Shown one piece after another: positions 1-10,099 of a DNA stretch of 64,000 bases (the stretch's first letter is position 1; every line of letters starts with the position of its first letter). A program made the translations under genes and the position numbers. The stretch comes from Heloderma charlesbogerti (Eukaryota; Chordata; Lepidosauria; Squamata; Helodermatidae): positions 372,001 through 436,000 of the forward strand of contig JANEZZ010000305.1 in NCBI GenBank assembly GCA_026122225.1. Direction: 5' to 3'. The notes under the pieces were generated by a model. It saw nothing but the letters and a program-made list of their open reading frames with translations. It made no database searches and was not told the DNA's origin.

Positions 1-56
1 GCCAGCCAGGGCTGGCAAGGATTCCCGGGGGGGGATGGATCACACCCCCCCCCCCC
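1..56. repeat. GC-rich module resembling the tail of the TAGGGATGT hAT family
   Basis: This short G-run/C-run block (GGATTCC, a G run, GGATGGATC, a C run) resembles the module near the end of the hAT copies at 16455-16500 and 42415-42450. It is cut by the window edge, so the assignment rests on similarity of about 45 bases only. Confidence 0.3.
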
Positions 57-121
57 GCGGACCGGTTCCTAACAGGCCACAGACCAGTACTGGTCTGCGG
101 CCTGGGGATTGGGGACCCCTG
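57..121. mobile_element. hAT element end (CAGGGGTCCCC type), cut by the window edge
   Basis: The block ends in TTGGGGACCCCTG, the reverse complement of the hAT terminus CAGGGGTCCCCAA. It contains the ACCGGTTCCTAACAGGCC and CAGTACTGGTCTG subterminal words typical of a widespread vertebrate hAT (Tip100-like) family. The same terminus occurs at both ends of the element at 7747-8653. The other end lies outside the window or is lost. Confidence 0.6.
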
Positions 122-1351
122 GTCTAAGTAACTACCGTGTTGCAAACAGAATGTGCCCATTTCAACTAGAGGTCATTAATCAGCCTGCCCCCTCACGTCC
201 CTGTCCTGTCCTTCTGCATCAGAATTCTCTTCGCTTGTTTACTGCAGTGCGAGTAGAATAAAGGACTCAGGCTTTAACTAAACTTCAGCCTCAGAGCCCT
301 GAGCCCAATGCTAATCTGAAGAAAAAGCCTTTTGAATACTATCCTGATTAGTGGAAAAGGCATTTGTGCACGGAAAGCCATCAGTGAGGTAGAAGATAAT
401 GAGCAGCGGGGAGGTTAGAGGCACATACAAGAGAAAAGATGCCAAGCCGATATAAGAACGGTCAGGTGCTGTGATCCAAGTGCTGACAGGGTCCTTCACT
501 CCTGCTGCTGGGGAGAGGGAGGACAGAGGCAGGCAGAGTCCTGAGGGATCCTTAGTGACTTCCCACAGCAATGAGTTGCCCCAGCTGAAGAAATGCAGGG
601 GATCTGGAAGTTTCGTAACAGACAGCAGTGCAGGATTGGCTCATCAGGCTCAGGACCGGGAGGTCCGGGATGCATGAACTGCAGCAGTCTGGGTGGAAGA
701 AGGAATGGGGAAGGTGTTCCTGATCTGCACTGACAAAAACCAGGCTGTTGGCAACAGGCACTGAGGACAATTGGTGAGGTTTGTGACAATTCAAGGTTTG
801 TGAAAGCTCAGAATCAAAAGGAAGAAACTGACAGATGGCTCTTGAGGAAATTACATTACACTCAGGGGGCCTCAGAAATTGTAGACACACAGAGCTGTGA
901 TTTATCCACTTTATAGTGCTTCATTCAGCCGCTCAGCAACTACTATAGATCGTGGCCACGCCTTAGAAATAAGGCCCAGTTCCTCTCATGAAGTGTGCAA
1001 GTACCATTCCCTTTTTGTAGAACAGACCTAGGCTACAGGGTAGTGGCTTCAACAATGCTACTCAGTGAGAACATATCACGGATCTGAATCCAGGCCTTCC
1101 AAATGCAAGGTCTACAAGAAATGCTACATCTACAAGAAATGCCAGCTTAAAATGGAAGAGAATAGACATGCCAGGCCAGAAAAGAGGTTGTGTGAGCGTG
1201 CTCATACCTGCAGGCTCACATAACGTTTGTTAGCCTATGGGCTACCGCTAACTGCCTGCAGAAATCCTGAGTGCCTTAGACCTGCTTTGGGCAGGAGATG
1301 CTTTGCGCACCTAACACCAGCATCCGCGACAAGCAGCCGTGGCCCACCTAC
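122..1351. other. Intron sequence downstream of the OSBP2 exon; no gene or clear repeat seen
   Basis: I looked here on the minus strand for the next OSBP2 exon (its protein should begin Ala-Cys-Arg-Asp-Phe) and did not find it. It probably lies before base 1. The reading frames present have no recognisable domain. Confidence 0.5.
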
Positions 1352-1602
1352 ATTGATCATAGCATTGGAGGTGATCCGGAAGAGGGTGGCTCTCTCGTTG
1401 ACCGCTTTGATCTTCTCCCCACTCTCGGCAGGCAGTTTCAGGTTCTCCAGTTCACTGAGGGACCTCTGGAGAGCTGCCCCATGCTTTGCAATGAGGTCGT
1501 TGCAAGTGCTGAGATCTTCCAGCTTATTCGACAGGTTTTTCAGAGTGCTGTGCAGTTCACTCTTGTCAGACTGTGAGGCTGGTTCCTCATCGCCAGAGTC
1601 AT
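1352..1602 (-). CDS. OSBP2: OSBP2 (ORP4) internal coding exon, 251 bp
   Basis: On the minus strand this exon reads, after two bases completing a split Asp codon, 83 uninterrupted codons. They include DLSTCNDLIAKHG, ALQRSLSELENLKLP and NERATLFRITSNAMIN. These words are hallmarks of the oxysterol-binding protein pair OSBP/OSBP2, in the helical segment between the N-terminal PH domain and the C-terminal sterol/PI4P-binding domain. In the family this segment serves dimerisation, and the protein acts at membrane contact sites. The boundaries are canonical: an acceptor CACAG precedes base 1602 and a donor GTAGGT follows base 1352. The N-terminal part (DDSGDEE, DKSELH, TLKNLS) looks closer to OSBP2 than to OSBP, a judgement made from memory of the families. 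No stop, frameshift or other damage is seen, and the intron boundaries argue against a retrocopy. The in-frame ATG nearest the exon end is that of NAMIN. Confidence 0.87.
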
Positions 1603-1640
1603 CTGTGGATGGAGGGAGGGAGGGAGGGAGGGAGGGAGAG
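1603..1640 (-). promoter_or_regulatory. OSBP2 splice acceptor whose polypyrimidine tract is a (CCCT)n microsatellite
   Basis: On the minus strand a run of CCCT repeats (plus-strand GGGA repeats at 1611-1636) leads into CATCCACAG and the exon start. The polypyrimidine tract of this acceptor is therefore a simple tandem repeat of about six units. Confidence 0.75.
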
Positions 1641-3199
1641 ACAAAATGGTTTCTGTGGTTACTAGCTGGACTGCACTAAAAACACAGCAATGATTTGTGC
1701 AGTGAAAAGTGAAGCAAGACCTCCGTTTACACATAGCGCCAATTCTCTTGGCCATTCTTGGGTTTGAGAGTCACTACCCAAAGACGGCATTCAGTTCTCT
1801 CCTGAGTAGTTCTTGGGGGAATTACGACTTCCCTGGTAGAAGGGAATTAATCGCTCGTGTTGTACTTTCCTGTCCTGTGGCCCCTCTGCCTGCCACAGCA
1901 GTCTGAAGAGTGAGTTCAGAGTACAAAGCACACCAAAGAAGTTTGAGCAAGATTGCTTACGCCTCCCTGAATCTGCAGGAAGACTTCACCGGCCCCAAAC
2001 AGCCTATGTAGCCGTTTTAATTTCAAGCCTGGAAACACCATTTTCAAGACAGCCCTGGTTTGAATATCCTCTCATTCCATAAGAGGATATTCATTTTCTT
2101 CCAGCCTCAGGGTTGAGGAAAGAAACTGAAATGACCCTGGATTTAACAACAGCTAAGCACTGTTGGTAACAAGGGAAAATCCCAGAACAATAAGGATAAG
2201 CGAACAATAACCACTTGAGTACTAATGGAAGGTCAAGTAGTAACACAAAAAGCTACAAGCTGGAGGCTTTCTCCTTTATTACCATAGGCAGGCTAACCTA
2301 GAGAGTGTAAAATGCCACCACATTTAGACCAGAGGCAGGTAATTTGCTAAACATCAAGGATGCATCTGAAAATATCTTAAGCCATGGGGCAGTTATTTAT
2401 GCATTTTTGTTTTCTATAATACACAAACTTACGGAATTTACACGTTATCTAAATGAACAAGGTGGATGTCAGGCCATGATGCTTCTAAAAAAAATCAGTT
2501 TGTGCAGATTTTTGGAGATGATTAGGAGGAGATGGACATTTCAGGATACATTTATTAAGGGTCAGTTTATTTATTCAAGAAAATTCCTGGCCAGTTTCAG
2601 AGGAGGAGCAAACACCCACCCAACACCAATGGTTGGAAGCTGGTTATGCTGAAGCTGCCTGTCTCAACCCAATAAGCTGCCTGCCAGCTACTTGCAAGGT
2701 GGGTACACCTGGTCTAGCCTCTCCCCCAAGGCCCCACACACTCCCCACTCCACAATACTCTCCCCTCTGCCAAACCGCTAGCAGGGAGTTTCTACAGCAG
2801 CACATCACAAAACATCCATTTAATTAGGTTTACACATATTTGTTGCACGTTCCTCATGCTTCTTCACTGGCAAAACTTGACTCACCATTTCTCCCCCATC
2901 CTTAAGAATTTCCACTTACCGCATTTCAGATTTTCTGTTATTAAGAATTATTTCAGGAGCATCAAGTAGCCCTTCCTTCCTTTATCTCCTCCCCTCCCCA
3001 CTGCCACCTTGGCCTAGGCTTTCCCACAGCCAAGGGAGAAACTGTCCAGCTAACATAACAGCCAGCTCTTCTCCTCCACCACAAAACCAAAGCAGTAAGC
3101 TACTTTAGAGAAGAGTCTTTCAGGACCTGGTACTCATGAAATGACCTCGCAAATCCTCCCAGTTTACACTGGGCTGGTTTGCACAATCAGGCAGCGCAC
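1641..3199. other. Intron; nothing recognised
   Basis: This is moderately AT-rich sequence without a convincing reading frame, repeat boundary or RNA gene. The short open frames have no recognisable domain. Confidence 0.4.
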
Positions 3200-3322
3200 C
3201 ATTTTAAGCTTTTATATTTTATACTGTTTTATGTTGCACTCTGTGGTTTTAATTTTTGTGAACCGCCCAGAGAGCTTTGGCTACTGGGCGGTATAGAAAT
3301 AAACAATCAAACAAACAAATGT
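3200..3322 (+). mobile_element. L2-type LINE 3' tail
   Basis: It carries the squamate L2-type tail GAACCGCCCAGAGAG with GGGCGGTATAGAAATAAA, ending in a CAAA-rich tail. The same tail occurs at 23200-23340 and 31755-31852, and inverted at 25944 and 28418. Only the untranslated 3' end is present. Confidence 0.7.
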
Positions 3323-4004
3323 TTATTTAAGCTCCATTGGGCTGTGGTACACATGGGTGGCCATTTTGAATATTCAAGCCTTGGCATGTCATCCAAACCC
3401 GGCAAGGGTGGATTGTTGGCATGGTTAACAAAATGCCCACAACCCTAAAACAGTCCACGTGCTCTCAGTGGCTTGTTAACCACACCAACATTTCACCCTC
3501 TCCAGGTTCAGATGACATGATATGCCGCGGTCATGGCTTGAATATTCCAGAGTCATCCGGCATACACCAGCACACCCTCTGTCTCTTGGCCAAGTGAGAA
3601 GCAGCAGGATGGGAAATAGTCAACTTTCCTTATGGTAAGAAGATGAACAGCACCCACAAGACATCAAATGAGTGCAGATGTGCATTCATATGCGCACGTG
3701 TCTGTATGCATCAAGAGCACTACAAACGAATCCAAGCGTCAATCCATCTCTTACGCCCAGAGGACACAGAGGCATATGCCACTGTTCAGAAGTAATTAAA
3801 GCCAGAAGGTGAGATGACTCACAGCTGGAGGGAAACGGACGTCCAATCCTGCTCGATGCAGCCATAAGCAAAAAGTGCCAACCTTGCAAAGGCTGTCAAA
3901 GGTCAATCGTCAGGCTGAACCTGACTGGCCCTACAGGGAACTGAGCTACAAGGATGCTTGTGTTACAGTTTGCAGCGCCCAGACCAAGCATGTGACCACC
4001 CTTC

Positions 4005-4135
4005 CCCAACTTCAGCATCATCCAACCTGGTGCCCCCCAGATCTCCTGGACTGCAACTCCTATCCCATCAGCCATGCTGGCTGGGAATTATGGGAGTCGC
4101 AGCGCAGTACATCTGGAGAGCACTTGGTTGGGTGA
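4005..4135. mobile_element. Short palindromic MITE of the ACTCCC type
   Basis: The sequence contains CCAACCTGGTGCC, GGACTGCAACTCC and, inverted, GGGAGTCGCAG, ACATCTGGAGAGCAC and TTGGTTGGG. The same near-palindromic unit is intact at 23455-23551, where a perfect 8-bp duplication marks it as a hAT-like MITE. Confidence 0.55.
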
Positions 4136-4189
4136 GGCTGCAGCAGACAGAGTGCGAAGCAGCAGAGTAATGTGGTGCAAATGTGGGAA

Positions 4190-4575
4190 AGTGAAGAAAA
4201 TATGGGACTTTGTTTTCAAGAAATAAGTAAAATAACAAGACAAAGCATATCAAAAACACCAGAATTAGCATTACTGGGAGAATTTATTACATAAAACACT
4301 TAAAGGATTTCCAACAACTGCAGCGAGATTGTTGATAGACAGCAAATGGAAATATCTAAAAGGAATCTCGCTTAAAGAATGGTACAACAGAGTATGGCAG
4401 ATTGTGTTATTAGAAAAATTGACAAATAATATAAAGTTAGCAAAAGGACAAAGAAAAAAAGACAATTTTATGGAAGAATGGTGCAATTTTATTGTTTATA
4501 CAAATGCAGGGAAACGATGGAGTGTTGCCTCTTACTAAAAAACTCTGTGGTTATCATAGAACACAAGAAGCTACT
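4190..4575 (+). mobile_element. L1 LINE 3' end, left part (ORF2 C-terminus)
   Basis: A plus-strand frame (4329-4538 and upstream) reads AARLLIDSKWKY, then EKLTNNIKL and FMEEWCNFI, resembling the far C-terminus of vertebrate L1 ORF2. The copy is cut at about 4575 by an oppositely oriented CR1 and resumes at 6177 as an AT-rich 3' UTR with AATAAA and an A-rich tail near 6320. It is 5'-truncated. Confidence 0.6.
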
Positions 4576-6176
4576 ATACATAGAATCATAGAACAGTAGG
4601 CTTCGAAGGGGCCTATAAGACCATCGAATCCAACCCCCTGCTCAATGCAGGAATCCAAGTCAGAGCATCCCTGACAGGTGGCTGCCCAGCCTCATCTTGA
4701 ACGCCTCCAGTGTGGGAGAGCCCACCACCTCCCCGGGTAATGGGTTCCATTGTCGTATTGCTCTAACAGTCAGGATATTTTTCCTGATGTTCAGCCAGAA
4801 TCTGGCTTCCTGTCACTTGAGCCCATGATTCCATGTCCTGCACTCTGGGATGATGGAGAAGAGATCCTGGCCTTCCTCTCTGGGACAACCTTTCCACTAT
4901 TTGAAGAGCACTATCATATCTCCCCTCAGTCTTCTCTTCTCAAGGCTAAACATGCCCAGTTCTTTCAGTCTCTCTTCACAGGGCTTTGTTTCCAGTCACC
5001 TGATCATCTTTGTTGCCCTCCTCTGAACCCTCTCCAGTTTGTCTGCATCCTTCTTAAAGTGCAGTGCCCAGAACTGGACACAGTACTCCAGATGAGGCCA
5101 AACCAGTGCTGAGTAGAGGGGAACTAGTACTTCCCGGGATTTGGAAGCTATGCTTCTATTAATGCAGCCCAAAAGAGCATTTGCCTTTTTTGCAGCCACA
5201 TCACATTGTTGGCTCATATTCAGCTTGTGATTGACAACAATTCCAAGATCCTTCTCACTTGTAGTGTTGTTGGGCCACGTATCCCCCATCTTGTAACTGT
5301 GCCTTTGATTTCTTTTTCCTAGGTGCAGAACTTGGCATTTATCCCTATTAAATGTCATTCTGTTATTTTCTGTCCAGCGCTCCAGTCTATCAAGATCACT
5401 TTGGATTCTGTTTCTGTCTTCCAAAGTATTAGCTATCCCACCCAAGTTGGTGTCATCTGCAAATTTGATCAGCATTCCCTGCACCTCCTCCTCCAAGTCC
5501 TTAATAAAAATGTTGAAGAGCACTGGGCCCAGGACTGAGCCCTGTGGTACCCCACTCGTTACCTCTCCCCAGTTTGAGAAGTTCCCATTGAGAAGCACTC
5601 TTTGAGTCTGATTCTGTAGCCAACTGTGGATCCACCGGATCGTTGTTTTATCTAGCCCACTTTGAGCTAGTTTGCTCATCAGGATATCATGGAGCACTCT
5701 GTCAAAAGCTTTGCTGAAGTCAAGGTATATTATGTCTACAGCATTCCCACCATCCACAAGGGAGGTGACTTAATCAAAAAATGAGATCAGATTCGTCTGG
5801 CAGGATTTGTTCTTGACAAATCCATGTTGGCTTCGAGGAATCACTGCATTGTTTTCAAGGGGCTTACAGATGGATTGCTTTAGCAGCTGCTCCAGAATTT
5901 TCCTAGGGATTGATGTCAGACTGACTGGTCTGTAGTTCCCGGGTTCCTCCTTTTCACCCTTTTTGAAGACAGGGGCAACATTAGCCCTCCTCCAGTCATC
6001 TGGCACTTCCCCCGTCCTCCATGATTGCTCAAAGAGAATAGACAGCAGTTCTGAGAGTTCTTCTGCCAGTTCCTTTCTTACTCGAGGATGCAGTTCATCT
6101 GGCCCTGGAGATTTGAACTCATTCAAAGTAATTAGGTGTTCCTTGTCCATATGCCTATCGATCTCAAGCTGCAATG
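4576..6176 (-). mobile_element. CR1 LINE, 5'-truncated, minus strand
   Basis: The 3' terminus lies at the left (minus strand: CTATGATTCTATG preceded by the CCAACCC tail). One minus-strand frame covers reverse transcriptase from the fingers (SPGPDELHPRV, NYRPVSLTSIP) through YLDFSKAFD, GVPQGSVLGPVLF and FADDT to the thumb. In-frame stops at 5770-5772 (a Gln codon in the copy at 11.7 kb) and 4996-4998 (a Gly codon there) break it. Further damage follows towards the C-terminus. The element sits inside an L1 3' end and therefore inserted later than that L1. Confidence 0.92.
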
Positions 6177-6345
6177 ATTAAAACATGTACTGTATAACTA
6201 GCATGGATAACTTGTAAATTGTACCATTTATTATGCATTTGTTGAACAAAGTTGTACAGATAGATAATATACATGTATTGTAATGGAAATGAAATAAAGA
6301 ACAGTTGAAATCTAAAAAAGAAAAAAAAGGCAGCAGAGTACACAT
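6177..6345 (+). mobile_element. L1 LINE 3' UTR and A-rich tail, right part
   Basis: This AT-rich stretch ends in GAAATAAAGAACAG and an A-rich run. It continues the L1 copy interrupted at 4575 by the CR1 insertion. Confidence 0.5.
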
Positions 6346-7026
6346 TTCTGTCAATAAGACCAAGAACAAAAAAGAGGCAAATTGCTCCAGCGCTCCCTGA
6401 CTCAGTGCCAGTGACACATCCTAATATACAACAGAGGAATTCAATCTGCAAGGTCAATTCTTACGAAATGGAGAGTTTAAAAATAAGTAGCCTGATCACG
6501 CTATCACAGCCAACCCACCCACAAGTCCCAATAGTGAATGTGGCTATTGCACTGCTAAAGTCACATCAGCAGCAACCTCCTTGACAAAACTGAGTCAGTG
6601 CTGCTTGACATCACCACCTAATATATATCCCAACGTTGCTCAAGTGGCGGGTACCATCTTTTTTTGTAATGCATTTTATTAATGTTCATTTATTAAAAGT
6701 ATAGTTAACAGTGTGCTGTTACTATACTTTCATACTGCATCTAACAGAAGGGGAACCAGCAACAAGGAAAAAAAGAATGGATTAATAAAATCCATTGTAT
6801 TACTAAAGACAATGATCAAGAATTAACAGAACCATAGCATTATCTTAATGGTCATCAGGATGGTGTTCTCCCAGTATGTGACAAATCATCTCCAAGTTAA
6901 ATAACAAGCAGCATTCCTTAATCAGTTTTCCCCAGTATGGGCATAACATTGTTAGTTTAACCTGCTTTTCTGTGAGCTTTTGTATCCATTGTGTGCTAAA
7001 GTCAGCCCCAGAAAGAATCTAACAGT
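6346..7026. other. Unassigned sequence
   Basis: No gene or clear repeat boundary is visible. The AT-rich part around 6650-6830 may be old repeat sequence that I cannot classify. Confidence 0.35.
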
Positions 7027-7126
7027 GGAATCCTATATATGTCTACTCAGAACAGAAGTCTGTCCCGCTGAGTTCAGTGGGGCTTACTCCCAGGAAAGTT
7101 GGTACAGAATTGTAGCCTGGAACCCC
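7027..7126. repeat. MITE with AATCCTAT ends
   Basis: The left end reads GGAATCCTATATATGTCTAC and the right end, reversed, GGCTACAATTCTGTA. Between them lies GGGGCTTACTCCCAGG. This is a common amniote repeat with imperfect inverted ends. Related left ends occur at 35950 and 44135. Confidence 0.5.
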
Positions 7127-7746
7127 TAAAGCCTACTTCCTGTAGCCTGAGGACTTTGACGTACCCCCTCCCTGTCCCAGCGTGCAGTTGATTCAATGGT
7201 CCACAGTTTAGAGACTGAGCATACCCTAACATGTATCTGGGACCACAGGGCAGAGAAAGCGCGGTTGCAAGTAAAGCACCCCTCCTCCCACCCACCACCT
7301 CTTTCCTGTAAATCACCCCCTCCTGACGCCTTTTTGCAAAAAGGAGGAATGGTCCCTTGGGTTTCAAAATACAAAATTGGCTGAGTATCTCCAGCCTGAA
7401 CGACCCAGTTTTATCTTATTTGGGGCAATTTCTTAGAGCTAAATAGTCCTCCCCCTTCCCCACCCATCACTCCAAAAATATTTTTCAACAAAACTGGGGA
7501 TTCACAAAAATGGTGTTCGTTCAGGTGGCTGCCATCCCATTGAAGTTCTCACAGCTCACCAGTGTAATGCAGCTTATCAAAGCCCACCCTTCCTGTGGAG
7601 CCTACACACAACCACAACCCCCCCTGCCCCCGTCCCCTTGCCCTAAGCCTTAGGATGGGCAAATGAAATCATGCATATTCTACCCGTTTGCCCCTGACTC
7701 CATGAGCCCCCTTCCTCTGCTGTCTCCCTTGCGTCACATTATAGAC

Positions 7747-8653
7747 CAAGGGTCCCCAATGGGGTGCCCACAGACACCCCCCTTAGCGCCCCTCAGGCTC
7801 CCTGCGTGTCCCGATTCATTTTTTAAAAATTATTTATTTTTAAGCTGGGAGGCTGACATGCTGCCAAGTGACGCTGCAGGCTTCCGGCACCATCTGTATT
7901 TCCAAGAGTGCCTCTCGGCCACACATGGGCCCCAGAGGTATTCTTAGAAAATTAAAAAATAGCAGGCAGCTTCAGCCTAGCACTTGCTTCTGCAGTGTGT
8001 GCAGCCACAGAGAAACAAAAGAAAGGAACAGGTGCGCTGCAGAGGGTAGAGCATCGTGGAGCGTCCGGGGTATTGGGGGGCAGCCCAGATGGCCTGAGGA
8101 GATAGTAGGGAGTTGCTAGGGGGGAGATGTTTTACCTTTGGCGTGCGTGTTTTGCCTGTTTGATGTGGTGTGAGTTTTGCTTGGGTGTGTTTGTAGGGGT
8201 GGGGTGGGGGGTCGCTGGGGGGTTGTTTTGTGTGGGTGGGTATTTTACCTCTGCATTTTTCTCTGAAAGTTTTGCCTTCTGTGAAATGCATATTTTGTCG
8301 CACTTTGTGGGGGAAAATATATAATTTGGCACTGGGGACAGGACCCACCTCTGCCTTACAGTCACATTTTTGTCCAAGTTGCTTATCTCTGAGGGTCATC
8401 AGTGTGGCTTCTGTGAAATAGGTGCGGGTTCAAAGGAGTGTCCCTGTGTTTTGGAGCTCAGACCCCACCTCTGTCTTGTACTGAGGCTCTTGAGCAAGTT
8501 ACCTTTGTTTTTAGCATCACCAGTTTTCCATTTGGGAAATAGGTGTTTTGTAACTGGCCACACCTACCATGACAGCCATTTTGTGACAGAACCCACAACA
8601 GTCTCTCAACATTCCAAATATGACCACCAGCCCAAAAAGGTTGGGGACCCCTG
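7747..8653. mobile_element. Non-autonomous hAT element (CAGGGGTCCCCAA ends), 907 bp
   Basis: The termini are CAAGGGTCCCCAA and TTGGGGACCCCTG, inverted with one mismatch. They are flanked by TTATAGAC (7739-7746) and TTCTAGGC (8654-8661), a decayed 8-bp target duplication (6 of 8 match) as expected for hAT. No transposase frame is present. The interior is GT-rich at 8140-8260. Confidence 0.75.
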
Positions 8654-8960
8654 TTCTAGGCTGGGCCAGCTGGTCCAGGGACTACAGAAGCAAGCAAGCT
8701 CCCAGAGAGCGAGCCACCAGATTGAGCAAACAGGGGGAGCAAACAGGAGTTGGCCTGGGGAGTTCGGCAGGGGAGGTCAAGGGGGCAGCCCCTAACATTT
8801 TTTTTATTTTTTATTTTATTTTTTAACTAACTTTTTTTTCATTTATTTGTCTTGTAACACACACCAGTGGGACTCTGCTTTTAACCTCTACTGAGTAGAG
8901 GAGCAGGCACAGGCTAGTCTAGAACAATCACAAAGCTAGACACAAAAAGGAAAAGAGGCA

Positions 8961-9985
8961 ATGGAAGGACAAGACTCTCAAGTGGTGGTGACCTGCAAGG
9001 TGTGTGCAATGTTTGTTTTCTTGCCTGAGAACAGCATGGCCTACACCTGCAACAAGTGCAAGTTGATCACGCTGCTGGAAGGAAAAGAAAGTGGACTGGA
9101 GCGGCGACTGTCGACCCTCCGGGGAATAAGAGAACATGAAGAGTTCTTGGACAGAATGGGGGAACTACAGCAGCAAAGGGCAGACCAGAAGCTTGAAGAG
9201 CAACAGCAAGATGAGGCAGTGGGAAATGCTGAGGTGAAGAAAAATGGAGTAGAGGATACTCCTTGGAAAAGGGTGACAGTTAGGAGAAGAAGAACTAGAC
9301 GCCACTCCACATCAGTGGAAGAAGTGGAGCTGTGGAACCGATTCCAGGTACTTGCGGATGAGACTGGAGGACAGCCTGCAGAGGAAGAATCACAGGGGAA
9401 CCTACATGAGAGTGAGCAAGAGACTGAAGGTCAGTCAAACAGAGGCAATGAAACCCAGGCCTCCAACAAGAAGAAGAGAAGAGTGGTAGCAGTGGGAGAC
9501 TCCTTGCTGCATGGGATCGAGACCCAAGTATGTCGTGAAGACCGTGGACTTGCCAGGTATGTTGTCTCCCGGGAGGACAGATTAGAGACATGACTGAAAG
9601 GTTGCCTGCACTCATAAAGCCCACTGACAGGTATCCCTTTCTTCTCATCCATGTGGGAACAAATGATACCGCCAAGCGGAGCTATGAAGAAATCACGTCA
9701 GACTTTGAAGCTTTGGGAAGGAAACTCAAAAACTTTGGGGCCCAGATAGTTTTCTCATCCATCCTTCCAGTAGTTAGAAGAAGGATAGCAAGGGAACGAA
9801 AAATACTCCGGGTGAATGACTGGCTATGAAGGTGGTGCCGACGAGAGAGATTTGGATTCTGGGACCACGGCCTATCCCACCTGGAAGATGGGCTGTTGGC
9901 AAGGGACGGGTTGCACCTCACAAAGGATGGGAAGAATGTGTTTGGCCACAGCATGAAGAACTTCATCAGGAGGGCTTTAAACTGA
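8961..9985 (+). pseudogene. CR1 ORF1 (zinc-finger, coiled coil, esterase), disrupted
   Basis: The frame starts at ATG 8961. It has a CxxC pair repeated (CKVC and CNKC, residues 13-33), a charged helical segment rich in Glu and Gln (about 40-90), a basic patch (VRRRRTRR) and the start of an SGNH-type esterase (VVAVGDSLL, about residue 175). A one-base loss near 9560 shifts the frame; the shifted frame continues CCLPGGQIRDMTERLP, HVGTNDTA and VFSSILPV. A TGA at 9827-9829, at a position expected to be Arg (CGA), interrupts it before ARDGLHLTKDG, which holds the esterase His, and the stop at 9983-9985. In CR1 this protein binds RNA and has an acyl-esterase fold. Confidence 0.82.
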
Positions 9986-10099
9986 ATCCTACGGGGAAGG
10001 GAGATGTAATGTTGGGGGTAACGATGGACATAGGCGCATGCACTGCAATGGAGAGAACAGCTCTGATAGCGCCCAATAATAGTCTTCAGACACATGTAG

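Noticed and set aside
1298..1576. Plus-strand frame over the OSBP2 exon
   Set aside because: It is the antisense shadow of a conserved coding exon whose minus-strand translation and splice sites are convincing.
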